A DNA stretch of 64,000 bases from JBAXQQ01 sp037131695 (GCA_964638715.1 CAZWZF010000021.1:7507-71506); one strand, 5' to 3'; positions 53,226-63,261 are shown, counted from the first letter of the stretch. Notes: generated by a model not told the origin, from the letters alone. Numbers and translations are program-made.

Positions 53226-53424
53226 AAATATCACCTTTTTATAATAAATGTGATTTTATTTGACACGGTGAGTTATTAATAGTTGCATTTTAAAAACATA
53301 TCATGATTTTATGATATTTGTCTGATGTATTGTGGCGCAATAGGCTGTAAACAAAAGTGAGATATTTTCCTTTTCAGTTCCTATCACATAATATCTTTTT
53401 ATCCTTTTAATCGATGTAAAAACA

Positions 53425-55542
53425 TCAGGTTCCCTTTTCTGCCCGTTCAATAAGCGCATCCTGTAGATTTTCATTTAAAGTGACAAACTTTGCGCTTAGT
53501 CCGCTGATTCGTATGGTTACATCAGCATTGTTTGCCGGGTCGGCCTTTGCCGTGCGCAAAGTTTCCGCTGATTGCAGGTTGAAATGCAGGTGAAAACCAC
53601 TGCTTGCAAAATATCCCTTCACCAGTGATTTCAATGTAGCTATGCCGTCATCGCCGCTCATGCTTTCTGCCGGCAGCGATAATGCCAACAGGTTTCCGCA
53701 ACCGCATAAATAGTGGGCAACATTACTGGCTGATGCCAATATAGAAGTTGGCGTTCCCCCGCAACCAGAAGATGGTCCGCAACCGTAGGATAGATTGTCA
53801 GCTTTTCTTCGACCGTCCGGGGTGGCGTATGGATGGTCGTGAATATCAGCGGTAAAACGGAAGAAAGCGGGATATGGCTGCACATCATTTTCCATCTTGC
53901 TATCCAGCACCATCCGCGCAATACGTGATGATATCTCTGCCGCTAATTTATTAGTAACCGCATTATCAGTTCCATATTTCCCGGTGATGACAGACAGCTT
54001 TCTTCTCAATGTTTCATCAGGAAATTCATTAATAATAGCAGCAGCAAGTTCTGTCAGCGTTAATGCTTTACTTTCAAAAACCATTTCATTAATTGCATGC
54101 AGGCTATCAATCGTTGTACCCAAGCCAAGCATATTCACGCCGAATAAATTATAATTTGCACCGCCGGCTTCCAGCGGTTTCGCGCGTTCAATACATCCAT
54201 CGGTAAAAACGCTGCTGAATGACGACGGTGCCATGTCGCGCCAGTGATTCCAGACATTCTGAAAATCAGTCTTCACTGCTTGCTGGTAAATTGTATCTAC
54301 ATAACTATACCAGCCATTTATAAATGACTGAAAATCAGGCGTGTTTTGCGCTTCGGTGGTATTAATAAATTTATTCAGCAATTTTGGCAAAGTCGGCACA
54401 CTGCCGCCTACAGTATTCGGGTAGCAATCGCCTTGCGGAGTTGCTTCGTAACAACCCACTATTCCATAATCACGCGCACGTTCCAATGGTATACCGGCAA
54501 CCTGCAACCCGGATATTGCCGCATTATCATTAATGAATCCCGGTTGACCGGTGCCTGTCGCCGCTAATTTGCACGCTTCATCGATAAATTCCTGCGGGGT
54601 GTTCTCATGAATACGAACCGACAATGATGGCTGAGTTACTCGTAATTCCTGCATTACCTGCAGCATTAAAATTGATAACGGGTTAGTGGCGTCTTCACCT
54701 TCACTATCCACGCCGCCAAGCGTCAGGTTTTGGCTTTCCTCGCCTTCGCAACAGCGCAGATAAAACGCGGCGACCATATTCGCGGCATCTTTCATGTTGA
54801 TAATTTTCGATTTTATATCGTCACGTAAAAATGGCCACAGGCACTGGTCTATACGTCCAAATGATATCGCCGCCGATGGATTTTCCGCATGCAGGAATAT
54901 CTGCATGAACCAGACCATTTGTAATGCTTCATGAAAAGTAACCGGTTTTTCGCCTTGCCCCAACCGTTTCAGCGACATGGCAGTCTTTAAAGCATTAGCA
55001 GAGTCATCTGTGGAATTAACCATCTCAAGCATCGCCAGGGTATATCGATTCACAAACTTCTTAAAAGCTTGTAAAGCACGAAGGAAAGAGTTTAGATTAA
55101 GTGCTTCTTCTTCAATCAACTCATCTTTTAACCGGACAGTAATTTTATCAACCAAACCTGCAATTCCATTGTCCAGCAGTGCCGCATAATTATGCACAAT
55201 ATGCCCGGGGTTATGGGCATATCCCAATTCATACAATTCATCATTAATTTCCGGTGGAAACCCGAAAGAACAGAACTTTTGGCTACCGGCAAAGATATCA
55301 CCGGCATCACAACGAACAATAGCCTTCTCTGCAAATAACTCCATCATGCGGGTGCGACGCAAAATAGCCGGCAACCCTACCGTTTCCTGGTATGCCAGCA
55401 ACCGCGCTTCAGCAAAAGCAGTCAATTCATCATCGACAAAATATATGGTTCTGCCATGCCTTGCCGCTGCTTCTGTACTGTTTATTACATAAGCATCATA
55501 TAGCCGTTTAATTTCAGGTGAAAATTCTATCATATTATTCAT
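53425..55542 (-). CDS. Glycyl radical enzyme 2 (pyruvate formate-lyase family, dehydratase-like)
   Basis: 705 residues. The Cys is in YGIVGCYEATPQGD (Cys364), with Glu366 as in the C-x-E site of diol dehydratases and C-N or C-C lyases. The radical Gly is in VTIRISGLSAKF (Gly681), 24 residues from the C-terminus. It shares the R-I-S-G-L signature with enzyme 1, but overall the two are distant and this one is shorter by about 55 residues, so substrates probably differ. The ATG has no good ribosome binding site. Upstream lie an SGNH remnant and a beta-helix protein on the same strand. No radical-SAM activase is near. Confidence 0.9.
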   Translation of the reverse strand: MNNMIEFSPEIKRLYDAYVINSTEAAARHGRTIYFVDDELTAFAEARLLAYQETVGLPAILRRTRMMELFAEKAIVRCDAGDIFAGSQKFCSFGFPPEINDELYELGYAHNPGHIVHNYAALLDNGIAGLVDKITVRLKDELIEEEALNLNSFLRALQAFKKFVNRYTLAMLEMVNSTDDSANALKTAMSLKRLGQGEKPVTFHEALQMVWFMQIFLHAENPSAAISFGRIDQCLWPFLRDDIKSKIINMKDAANMVAAFYLRCCEGEESQNLTLGGVDSEGEDATNPLSILMLQVMQELRVTQPSLSVRIHENTPQEFIDEACKLAATGTGQPGFINDNAAISGLQVAGIPLERARDYGIVGCYEATPQGDCYPNTVGGSVPTLPKLLNKFINTTEAQNTPDFQSFINGWYSYVDTIYQQAVKTDFQNVWNHWRDMAPSSFSSVFTDGCIERAKPLEAGGANYNLFGVNMLGLGTTIDSLHAINEMVFESKALTLTELAAAIINEFPDETLRRKLSVITGKYGTDNAVTNKLAAEISSRIARMVLDSKMENDVQPYPAFFRFTADIHDHPYATPDGRRKADNLSYGCGPSSGCGGTPTSILASASNVAHYLCGCGNLLALSLPAESMSGDDGIATLKSLVKGYFASSGFHLHFNLQSAETLRTAKADPANNADVTIRISGLSAKFVTLNENLQDALIERAEKGT

Positions 55543-55622
55543 GGTGATTATGCAGGTATTTTATGCTTTTTTATAGAGTTTGGATATATAAATACAAAAG
55601 GTTTTAAACCTAAAAATAACTG

Positions 55623-55742
55623 TCAACTATTCCCGCCATTCTCCGCCGGCTGCCATATTTCATATTCATCAGCAAGCAATCTATTTACCGTCTGTTGGTA
55701 CCCCATGCGAATAGAGTCGCCGATTAAAGTAAGTTTTTTTAT
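55623..55742 (-). pseudogene. N-terminal remnant of an SGNH/GDSL hydrolase
   Basis: On the minus strand the frame reads KKLTLIGDSIRMGYQQTVNR, then LLADEYEIWQPAENGGNS and stop. GDSIRMGY is block I of the SGNH hydrolases (with the catalytic Ser) and the following E-N-G-G-N is block-II-like. The family normally has about 200 residues; only 39 remain. The first codon of the open frame is ATA (55742-55740), and the ATG that overlaps the beta-helix gene's stop (55757) is in another frame and soon stops. The break after GGNS falls exactly on a tgtcaactat repeat unit, so repeat activity may have cut the gene. Confidence 0.85.
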
Positions 55743-55752
55743 GTTATTGTCC

Positions 55753-58107
55753 TCATTTTAATATACTGTAATTATCCTCGTATAATCCCATTTCTGCAAT
55801 AGGCAGTGGTTTAAACCCGATGGTATTTAACATTTCAGCATCTGATTTTATGGTATAATCACCTTTTTCTGTATTTGCAAATCCCGGGTCGGTGGTGAAA
55901 ATACCATTGCCGACCGCATCATAATTAGCCAAGTTTGTATTTCCGCATTTATAAAAAATATTTCTCCATACAAAATTGGTTCCTTTGTTATCTGTCATTG
56001 TCATTATTGCCGGATAGCGAGTTTGATATAGATCATTGGTGTAAAAATTATTCGGTGCTGTTTTTGTTGCTAACTTTTGCCAAAATTCATTTCCCGGGTA
56101 CCATCTACCAGTTATACCCTTTTTACATTCAGCAAAAATATTGTTATCGATAATATTATCGCGGCCGCCATTAATTTGTACCGCACCAAAAATACCACCT
56201 GAACTCCGATAAAAGATATTGCCATATACCTGCATGCCGCTGATAGCATCATCAAATCGTATGGCAGCTTGCCCGTTAACTGCTTTCCTCGTATCAGTTA
56301 TACCGATGTTGCTAAACTTGTTATATCGAAATATTACCCCGCGGTATGTTGGATTACCCCATAGCTCCATGCTCCCTTGATCATCAGATTCCTGTACAGC
56401 GTCATGTACAACATTGTATTCGATTATGTGATCGTTTCCTTCTATTCGCATCACACTGCTTGGGCAATTATACATCTCATTATGTGCTGCCCGATTGCCG
56501 ACACCTTCCAACTGGATAGCAGGTGTGTAGGTGCGGTCAATACGCCCAAAATCATAAATGCGGCAATTCTCTACAAAATGTCCACCGGGAGTCAGCGCCG
56601 CACGATTACCGCCGATTACCTCTGTTGCACGCCTACCTATAGTATTTATATCGCTGCTGATTATTCCACATTGTTTGCCGCCGTTTATAGTGATTCCATT
56701 GCCGGCAAATCGTTTAACCACAGCACCTGCTATTAAACAATTTTCGCAATCCTTCATGATGATGCCGTTATATCTCGACAGGTCAAATGTTATTCCTTCG
56801 ATTTGAACATTCGCGACTTTATCCATTGATATCATCGGCACAGATAATTGTCCTATTTCAACAACTGCCTGCGCCGGGTCAGATGGCGGCCAAAGATACA
56901 GTATGCCGTTTGCCCGATCAAGATACCATTCGCCTGGCGTATCGATTTCTTCCAGCAGGTTGAATGCGTAATAAATAATTCCCTGTCCATCATTCATGCC
57001 ATCGCCGCCATAATTGTAAGCCTCTGCTGTAGTTAAAGTTTTTGCTGTAGTATCAATACTTGCCACTTTTATAGTTGCATCTGCCCACAACCATTTAAAA
57101 TATCCAAACAGCCATAAATCTTCCGCTTTGGTCCATCGTTCATGCCGGGGTGAATCATATTCAATTACCGACGGTTTTATACCTTTTGCACCAGGTTCAA
57201 CGAGTTTCTTTATTTTAACAAATCCTACATTTGGCCAACGTGACAGTGTCATCGGCTTGCCATTAAAAAATAATTCCAATGTCGGCGGTGATGGCGGTTG
57301 TCCCATTCCACGCACTTTTAACTCGCCATAATCGGTTATTCCCAGCGCTTTCAAGTCGCATTGATAAACTTTCCCACGAGATTCTTCCGGCAAACGGGTT
57401 AATATCTTCTCATCAGTCACAAGCTTGAAACCTGACAAACGCGAACCACCGTAGAAGACAACTGTACCTTTCTTTTGCGCACGATAAATTATCGGGGATT
57501 CAATCGTTCCGCTGTCTTTCGATCCTATCAACGAAAATGTATCTTTTATTGGGTATTCACCCGGCATAATAGTTATAGCAAACCCGCCTTTTGGCATGGC
57601 GTTTATAATTGCTAAATCACCGCGAATTGCGTCGCGTGCTTTTTCAATTGTCTTGAATGGCTTTTCCTTCGTTCCCGGGTTGTTATCGCTGCCATCAACT
57701 GAAACAAAATATTCTTTTGCTGATTTAAATGCTGGTATTGTCGTTCTGGTTGCTGCCGGGTCGCGTGGCGGCAAACCATTTATCACCCGCTTAATCTCTT
57801 TTATAGATTCATCAGCCTCATAGCGATGAACATCAGGATATGTTTTATCAGCCTTTATTTTCTCATATTCAATAATCGCTTTTTCAAAACTCTTTTCAGT
57901 CTGATAGCTTTGAGCTAATCGCAATTGCGCGCAGCTTTTCTGTTGCGGTGAAGCATCACTTGCCAACACCTTTTCACATTCAACACGGATAGATGCAAAT
58001 TTCGATTCTGCTGGTTCGACAGCAAAGAGAGAGCATGCACATATTGCCAGCAATAAGCATAAAAATAAAAATCGCGTGGATTTGAATATTGAGAAATTAA
58101 TTATCAT
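55753..58107 (-). CDS. Secreted beta-helix protein with N-terminal TPR-like region
   Basis: 784 residues. Signal peptide about 1-28 (LFLCLLLAICACSLFA), possibly a lipoprotein site at C-A-C. Residues 35-110 look like TPR helices (LRLAQSYQTEKSFEKAIIEY). From about 130 EYFVSVDGSDNNPGTKEKPF is the classical start of a DUF1565/right-handed beta-helix domain. Repeats such as GNGITINGGKQCGIISSDIN and VMRIEGNDHIIEYNVVHDA form the coils. Members are polysaccharide lyases or glycan-binding proteins; the catalytic residues are not identified. The ATG at 58107 is preferred over 58116 for spacing from AAGG. The SGNH remnant follows after 10 bases. Confidence 0.78.
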   Translation of the reverse strand: MIINFSIFKSTRFLFLCLLLAICACSLFAVEPAESKFASIRVECEKVLASDASPQQKSCAQLRLAQSYQTEKSFEKAIIEYEKIKADKTYPDVHRYEADESIKEIKRVINGLPPRDPAATRTTIPAFKSAKEYFVSVDGSDNNPGTKEKPFKTIEKARDAIRGDLAIINAMPKGGFAITIMPGEYPIKDTFSLIGSKDSGTIESPIIYRAQKKGTVVFYGGSRLSGFKLVTDEKILTRLPEESRGKVYQCDLKALGITDYGELKVRGMGQPPSPPTLELFFNGKPMTLSRWPNVGFVKIKKLVEPGAKGIKPSVIEYDSPRHERWTKAEDLWLFGYFKWLWADATIKVASIDTTAKTLTTAEAYNYGGDGMNDGQGIIYYAFNLLEEIDTPGEWYLDRANGILYLWPPSDPAQAVVEIGQLSVPMISMDKVANVQIEGITFDLSRYNGIIMKDCENCLIAGAVVKRFAGNGITINGGKQCGIISSDINTIGRRATEVIGGNRAALTPGGHFVENCRIYDFGRIDRTYTPAIQLEGVGNRAAHNEMYNCPSSVMRIEGNDHIIEYNVVHDAVQESDDQGSMELWGNPTYRGVIFRYNKFSNIGITDTRKAVNGQAAIRFDDAISGMQVYGNIFYRSSGGIFGAVQINGGRDNIIDNNIFAECKKGITGRWYPGNEFWQKLATKTAPNNFYTNDLYQTRYPAIMTMTDNKGTNFVWRNIFYKCGNTNLANYDAVGNGIFTTDPGFANTEKGDYTIKSDAEMLNTIGFKPLPIAEMGLYEDNYSILK

Positions 58108-58287
58108 CTTTATCATCCTTTTCTTTCTGAAATTATTTTATGCTTTTTTAGTTGATTTGGATATATTAGATTTTATATGACATGGATTCATGTGGTGTGT
58201 TATAGTGATGTTGACAGAAGAATGTCGAACTTATTATATTTTATTAGTTTTACTGAAATTAAAAGAATGATAAGATGAGGATATATT

Positions 58288-59037
58288 ATGGGAGCATGGG
58301 GCACAGCTATATTTTCTGATGACATTGCAAGTGATATTCGGAATGACTATAAAGATTTAATCGGTGATGGCTTATCACCTTCTGAAGCAACGAATAAAAT
58401 TCTTACTGAATGGGATGCTTCAATAGATGATTCTGATGACGGTCCGGTTATTTGGTTAGCACTCGCTGTTACTCAATGGAAAATAGGTTGTCTTGAGGAA
58501 CGGGTAAAAAATAAGGCTATTGAAGTTATTGATTCAGGAAGTAATTTAGAACGTTGGACAGGAAGAGATAAAGAAAAAAGAAGAATTGTATTAGAAAAAA
58601 CTAAAATACAACTTGAATCACCGCAACCAGCTACAAAAAAGATTCCTAAAAGATTCAAAGACCACTGTGATTGGAAAATTGGCGAGGTGATTGCTTACAC
58701 TACTTTATCGAAAGATAAAATATTATTTCGAGTTATAGGTTTTCATATAGACAAAGGGGGGGAAAGTCCTGTTTGTGAACTTTTAAATTGGAAAGGTGAA
58801 AAAATCCCTACGATCTGGCAGATGATATTTATGGAAATAAAGAAAAAGGTATATCCAAATTGTAATCAAAAAATATCACAATTGCTTATTGGACGAATTG
58901 CAGAAAATGAACTGCCAATTCATAGGGTAGAACGATTAGGAATTGTGTTAATGCCTTCACAAAAAGTTGGTGGTTTTTTAGGTTCTAACTGGCGATATCT
59001 TGATGATATCTTAAAGGAATATTTTGATATTGAATAA
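58288..59037 (+). CDS. DUF4259 domain protein
   Basis: 249 residues. It begins MGAWGTAIFSDDIASDIRND, the diagnostic start of DUF4259, and PVIWLALAVTQWKIGCLEER is the family's second block. Function unknown; members are often found with toxin-immunity or hypervariable regions. The C-terminal half (VIAYTTLSKDKILFRVIGFH; GRIAENELPIHRVERLGIV) is not recognised. A good GAGGA precedes the ATG. Its codons are A/T-richer than those of the neighbouring glycosidases, which hints at recent transfer. It stands alone on the plus strand, divergent from the beta-helix gene. Confidence 0.85.
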   Translation: MGAWGTAIFSDDIASDIRNDYKDLIGDGLSPSEATNKILTEWDASIDDSDDGPVIWLALAVTQWKIGCLEERVKNKAIEVIDSGSNLERWTGRDKEKRRIVLEKTKIQLESPQPATKKIPKRFKDHCDWKIGEVIAYTTLSKDKILFRVIGFHIDKGGESPVCELLNWKGEKIPTIWQMIFMEIKKKVYPNCNQKISQLLIGRIAENELPIHRVERLGIVLMPSQKVGGFLGSNWRYLDDILKEYFDIE

Positions 59038-59347
59038 ACATCATAATTTAGAAAATTTTATATAAAAAATCTGTCAGATATAACTGGGCTTGTCCATTCT
59101 ATACTGTTACTGTAATTTATTGCATTCTTTCCTAACTTAACCATAAACGTATAACACCTCTGTCAACTGTCAACTGTCAACTATCAACTGCCAATCTCCC
59201 CCTTCCCCAAAAAACAAAAGATTGATACAATTGTTTATCAAATATGTGGTATCTAAACAATTCTGTAAACCGGTTTCACAAAATACAAAACTTTCCGGTT
59301 AATTGGGTTTTTAAATTTATACCAATATTTCCCCGAGGAGTTCAATT
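59038..59347. other. Intergenic region with heptamer repeats
   Basis: No gene is seen. 59161-59195 is a heptamer array: three TGTCAAC units, then TATCAAC and a degenerate unit, followed by a C-rich tract. GAGGAG before 59348 is the ribosome binding site of the next gene. Confidence 0.7.
59161..59195. repeat. Heptamer tandem repeat (TGTCAAC)n
   Basis: Three perfect and two degenerate 7-base units. The unit also occurs singly at 4056-4064 and at the SGNH break (55621-55627). Confidence 0.9.
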
Positions 59348-62300
59348 ATGCAGCGTGCGCTATTTCTATTTCTGTTTTTAGTCCTCTCTTTATCTGTCTT
59401 TGCGACGGAGACTGAGAACCTGGGTATTCGTGTTTTGCCTACCCCCAGCAAGATGGTTATTGATGGCAAAACTAATGACTGGGACCTGTCGGGCGGGGTG
59501 TTTGTCTGCGGTGACGTAGAAAACCTACGCGATAAGATTGGCTGCTGGATTTACACCATGTATGACCAGGATAACCTGTATGTACTGACAAAATGGGTCG
59601 ACGAAACACCAATGAATAACCCGGGAAGCGTTACTGGCGATATGGGTTTTCAAGGCGACTGTTTGCAATTGCGTATAGTCTGCAACCCGGAAGATACGAA
59701 GAATCCTGCTATCTGCTGGCTTACCGCATGGCGCGACCGCGATGGCAAAGACGTTGTTAATATTGATTTCTACAAATATGATGGCGAAAAACTGCGCGAT
59801 GCCAAGACCAAAGGCGCAGAACAGGCATTCCTGAAAAATGCTGACGGCAAAGGATATGTGCAGGAAATGAAACTGCCGTGGAAAGTGCTGATTAAAGACG
59901 GCATCACCCCGGTACCAGGCAAAAAAATTATCCTGTCTGCAGAACCTAACTTCAGCACAGACGCGAAATTCAGGATTACCCTGAAAGACCTTTTCCGTCC
60001 CGGCGTTACCCCCGACCGCGTATTTACTTTCCGTGCCATAAACTGCTGGGGATTTGCCACCTTTATGGACAAGGGTAATGTTGAACCGCAACCGCTGCGC
60101 CTGACAGACAACCGCGAATTTCCGGTTAAAGTAAGCAAAGGCGAGACTGTCATCGACTGGAATGGTTTGTATGAAAGTCAAAAGATGGAAGGATTTGTAA
60201 ATATTCCATTAAATATGCCGGAAGATGGTTATGTTTCATTGAATATTAAAAATGGCGATGGCCAGGTTGTTCGCCAATTGTTATCAGCAGCATTCTTAAC
60301 AAAAGGGAAGCACGAAATCCCCTGGGATGGCTTGACTAACCTAAACCATAAACAGCCCGGCGTTGTAGTACCGGCAGGCAATTACAGTTGGGAAGCAATC
60401 TACCATAAAGATATCAACATGCAATTAGTAGGCTGGGCACACAACGGCGGACGCGCTCCGTATGAATCAACAGGCGGCAACTGGGGAGGCGACCAGGGAA
60501 ATCCAATTGCAGTTGATACTGATGGCACATCAATGTATTTAGGTTGGAGTGGTGCTGAGGCTGGACGGGCACTGGTAGCAACTGATTTGGACGGAAATGT
60601 TAGATGGCGTCACAAACGCGGCGGATTTGGCAATGCTCGTTTAGTAGCCGTTGATGGCGGTATAGTATACATCTATGACCGACAGCAAGGCGATAACGTC
60701 ATCTACAGATTGAATGCCAATAAAGGCGATTATTCATCATGGAAAGGTACTGACGACGCCACATTAAATATCACAAAATTATTAAATGCTGATACCCCGC
60801 CGATATTGAATGGCATGTTTGCTGTAAACAGAAAATTGATTGTCAGCACTGGTGATACCGTTGCTGTAATAGACGATTCCACCGGCACTTTAATAAGACA
60901 AATAGCCGTCCCTGGTGCCAGTGATTTGGAAGTCGGTAAAGATGGCAAGTTATATGTAGTGTCGATGAAGAGCAAGGTGCTTAAAGTCGACCTTGATGTA
61001 GATAAAGTAGAAACTATCGTTGATGGTTTGACCAATGCGTCAGGTTTGGCACTGGATGCTGACGGCCAGATTTACGTTGGCGTTGGCGACCCGGATAACC
61101 AGGTTAAGGTATTTGGCGTAGATGGAAAACCAGTCCGCACCATCGGCAAGACCAGTGGAAGAGCATTATTCGGCCCATGGGAACAAGACGGCATGCATTT
61201 TGTACAGGGATTGCGCATTGATGCTCAAGGCAAATTGTGGGTAATGGAAAATGACAGCCACCCGCGCCGCATTTCTGTATGGGATGCTAAGACCGGCAAA
61301 TTTGTGAAAGAGTTCTTTGGACCTACCGATTATGGTGCGCAAGGCGGTGCTATCAGTCCGCTTGATCCATATACTATGGTCGGTCATGGCTGCGAATGGA
61401 AACTGGATAAAGCAACCGGAAGAGCAAGTTGTGTTGGCGTTTTCCATCGCGGCGGCATGATGAATGCGCGATTCGGCATCGGCACCAATGGCCGTCTCTA
61501 TTTAGCTATTGGGGATGACGCACACAAGACAAATCCTGTCTATATTTATGAAAGAATCTCCGCTGGCAATTGGAAACTGCGCACTTCATTCACCGCCATT
61601 AATGACGCCAGAAATAAACTTATCGGCGCAAAGGTATGGAGCGATATTAACGACGACCAACTGGTTCAGGATGAAGAAGTAAAAACTTACAACATCGAAT
61701 TAAACGGATGGATAACCGGATGGTATATGCCGATGACTCAGAGCCTTATTTTCTATGGCGGAGTCTATCGCATAGCAGTAACTGGCTATACCGCATGCGG
61801 CGCGCCATTGTATGATTTAAGCCTTGCCAAAAAGATGCCCGCTCCTGATGATATAAATATTCGCGGCGGCATGGGCGCACAGCGCGGCAGCGGATCAGAA
61901 GATGGCAAGCTGGCAATTTATAATGGCAGATATGGCGCAAACAATAGCGATTTCGTATGTTATGATATCGAAAGCGGCAAGCAGGTGTGGTCTTACCCGA
62001 ACACCTATGTCGGCGTTCACGGCGGCCATCAGGCTCCACCAAAACAGACCGGGTTAATTCGTGCGGCTTATGACATCGTCGGTACCGCCAAACTGCCCGA
62101 CCCAATTGGCGATATCTTTGTAATCGCAACAGACAAAGGCGAGTGGCACATTCTTACCGGCGAAGGATATTACCTCACCAGTCTGTTTGAAAGCGACCCG
62201 ATGAAAATAAAATGGCCAGACCAGGCAGTGCCGGGTGCCATGATGAATAATACACCTCCGGGTATGGGCGCTGAAGACTTTGGAGGCTCAATGATTTACA

Positions 62301-63172
62301 CCAAAGATGGACAGTTATACATACAGGCCGGCAAAACAGCGTTTGTAAATATCAAAGTTAATGGCCTGGATACCGTAAAGAAACTGGACAAAGGTACATT
62401 GACAGTAACACCTGAAAACCTGGTACAGGCTAACGCTTTCCGCGAAAAACTGCTCCAGCAGGTAGTTGGCAACAAGCAGGAAACCGTGAAAAAGCTGACT
62501 GTCGCATTCACCGGCGATATCCGCAAAGACTTTGCCGATAATAATACTATGAAGTTTGCAAAGAGTCCGTCTGCTGGCGTAGAAGCAACCATCAGCTATG
62601 ACGATAATAACCTGTATCTTGGCTGGCAGGTAAACGATGACTCACCATGGGTAAACGGCGCCACCGAACCAGCTGTAATGTATGCTCTTGGCGACACCGT
62701 TGACTTCCAAATCGGCACCGACCCGAAGGCTGACAAGAAACGCACTGAAGCCGTCATGGGTGATCTTCGATTATCCATCGGCTATTTCCAGGGTAAATCA
62801 ACCGCAGTAGTTTATCGCCGTGTATCATCCGAAAAAGATAAAGCACCGCGGAAATTCTATTCCGGCGTGGTGAAGAGCGGATACCAGATGGACAGTGTAA
62901 AGGTATTGGATAGCGCGAAAATCAATGTTAAAATTGATGCTAAACGCAAAATGTATACCGTAGAAGCCGCCATTCCATTAGCCGACATCGGCTTAACCCC
63001 GGCACCCGGCTTGAAACTATACGGCGACTTTGGCGCAACCCACGGCGACCAGGCAGGCACCGACACTATATTGCGCACCTACTGGAACAACCAGTTCACC
63101 GGCCTGGTGGCAGACGAAGTATTCGAGTTAAAAATGGAACCAAACCACTGGGGTATTTTGAACTTTGAATAA
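59348..63172 (+). CDS. Secreted CBM9/propeller multidomain protein
   Basis: 1274 residues. Signal peptide about 1-20 (FLFLFLVLSLSVFA). An N-terminal CBM9-like domain (about 30-235; KMVIDGKTNDWDLSGGVFVC; WIYTMYDQDNLYVLTKWVDE) is followed by a FlgD-type Ig domain (YVSLNIKNGDGQVVRQLLSA ... GKHEIPWDGLTN). NHL/PQQ-like blades run from about 370 to 800 (GKLYVVSMKSKVLKVDLD, LALDADGQIYVGVGDPDNQV, GLRIDAQGKLWVMENDSHP). A second CBM9-like domain closes the protein (about 1055-1274; ATISYDDNNLYLGWQVNDDS). The bookend CBM9 pair suggests an extracellular glycan-binding scaffold. No catalytic residues are evident. GAGGAG precedes the ATG. Confidence 0.82.
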   Translation: MQRALFLFLFLVLSLSVFATETENLGIRVLPTPSKMVIDGKTNDWDLSGGVFVCGDVENLRDKIGCWIYTMYDQDNLYVLTKWVDETPMNNPGSVTGDMGFQGDCLQLRIVCNPEDTKNPAICWLTAWRDRDGKDVVNIDFYKYDGEKLRDAKTKGAEQAFLKNADGKGYVQEMKLPWKVLIKDGITPVPGKKIILSAEPNFSTDAKFRITLKDLFRPGVTPDRVFTFRAINCWGFATFMDKGNVEPQPLRLTDNREFPVKVSKGETVIDWNGLYESQKMEGFVNIPLNMPEDGYVSLNIKNGDGQVVRQLLSAAFLTKGKHEIPWDGLTNLNHKQPGVVVPAGNYSWEAIYHKDINMQLVGWAHNGGRAPYESTGGNWGGDQGNPIAVDTDGTSMYLGWSGAEAGRALVATDLDGNVRWRHKRGGFGNARLVAVDGGIVYIYDRQQGDNVIYRLNANKGDYSSWKGTDDATLNITKLLNADTPPILNGMFAVNRKLIVSTGDTVAVIDDSTGTLIRQIAVPGASDLEVGKDGKLYVVSMKSKVLKVDLDVDKVETIVDGLTNASGLALDADGQIYVGVGDPDNQVKVFGVDGKPVRTIGKTSGRALFGPWEQDGMHFVQGLRIDAQGKLWVMENDSHPRRISVWDAKTGKFVKEFFGPTDYGAQGGAISPLDPYTMVGHGCEWKLDKATGRASCVGVFHRGGMMNARFGIGTNGRLYLAIGDDAHKTNPVYIYERISAGNWKLRTSFTAINDARNKLIGAKVWSDINDDQLVQDEEVKTYNIELNGWITGWYMPMTQSLIFYGGVYRIAVTGYTACGAPLYDLSLAKKMPAPDDINIRGGMGAQRGSGSEDGKLAIYNGRYGANNSDFVCYDIESGKQVWSYPNTYVGVHGGHQAPPKQTGLIRAAYDIVGTAKLPDPIGDIFVIATDKGEWHILTGEGYYLTSLFESDPMKIKWPDQAVPGAMMNNTPPGMGAEDFGGSMIYTKDGQLYIQAGKTAFVNIKVNGLDTVKKLDKGTLTVTPENLVQANAFREKLLQQVVGNKQETVKKLTVAFTGDIRKDFADNNTMKFAKSPSAGVEATISYDDNNLYLGWQVNDDSPWVNGATEPAVMYALGDTVDFQIGTDPKADKKRTEAVMGDLRLSIGYFQGKSTAVVYRRVSSEKDKAPRKFYSGVVKSGYQMDSVKVLDSAKINVKIDAKRKMYTVEAAIPLADIGLTPAPGLKLYGDFGATHGDQAGTDTILRTYWNNQFTGLVADEVFELKMEPNHWGILNFE

Positions 63173-63191
63173 ATAAGGTTAAATATTTTTT

Positions 63192-63261
63192 AACCACGAA
63201 ATACACGAAAGGCACGAAATTATATGTGAATATTGATATAATCTTCGTGCTTTTCGTGGTT
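63192..63261. repeat. Imperfect inverted repeat of the 'cacgaa' type
   Basis: aaccacgaa (63192-63200) pairs with ttcgtggtt (63253-63261), and gcacgaa (63212-63218) with ttcgtgc (63244-63250), with an asymmetric bulge. It lies just after the CBM9/propeller gene. Confidence 0.85.

Noticed and set aside
59525..60181. Minus-strand frame of 218 codons inside the CBM9/propeller gene
   Set aside because: It is antisense to a well-supported domain and shows no family similarity.
24014..63261. CRISPR array as an explanation for the intergenic repeats
   Set aside because: There are no regularly spaced direct repeats with unique spacers and no cas genes; the repeats are inverted pairs or contiguous heptamers.
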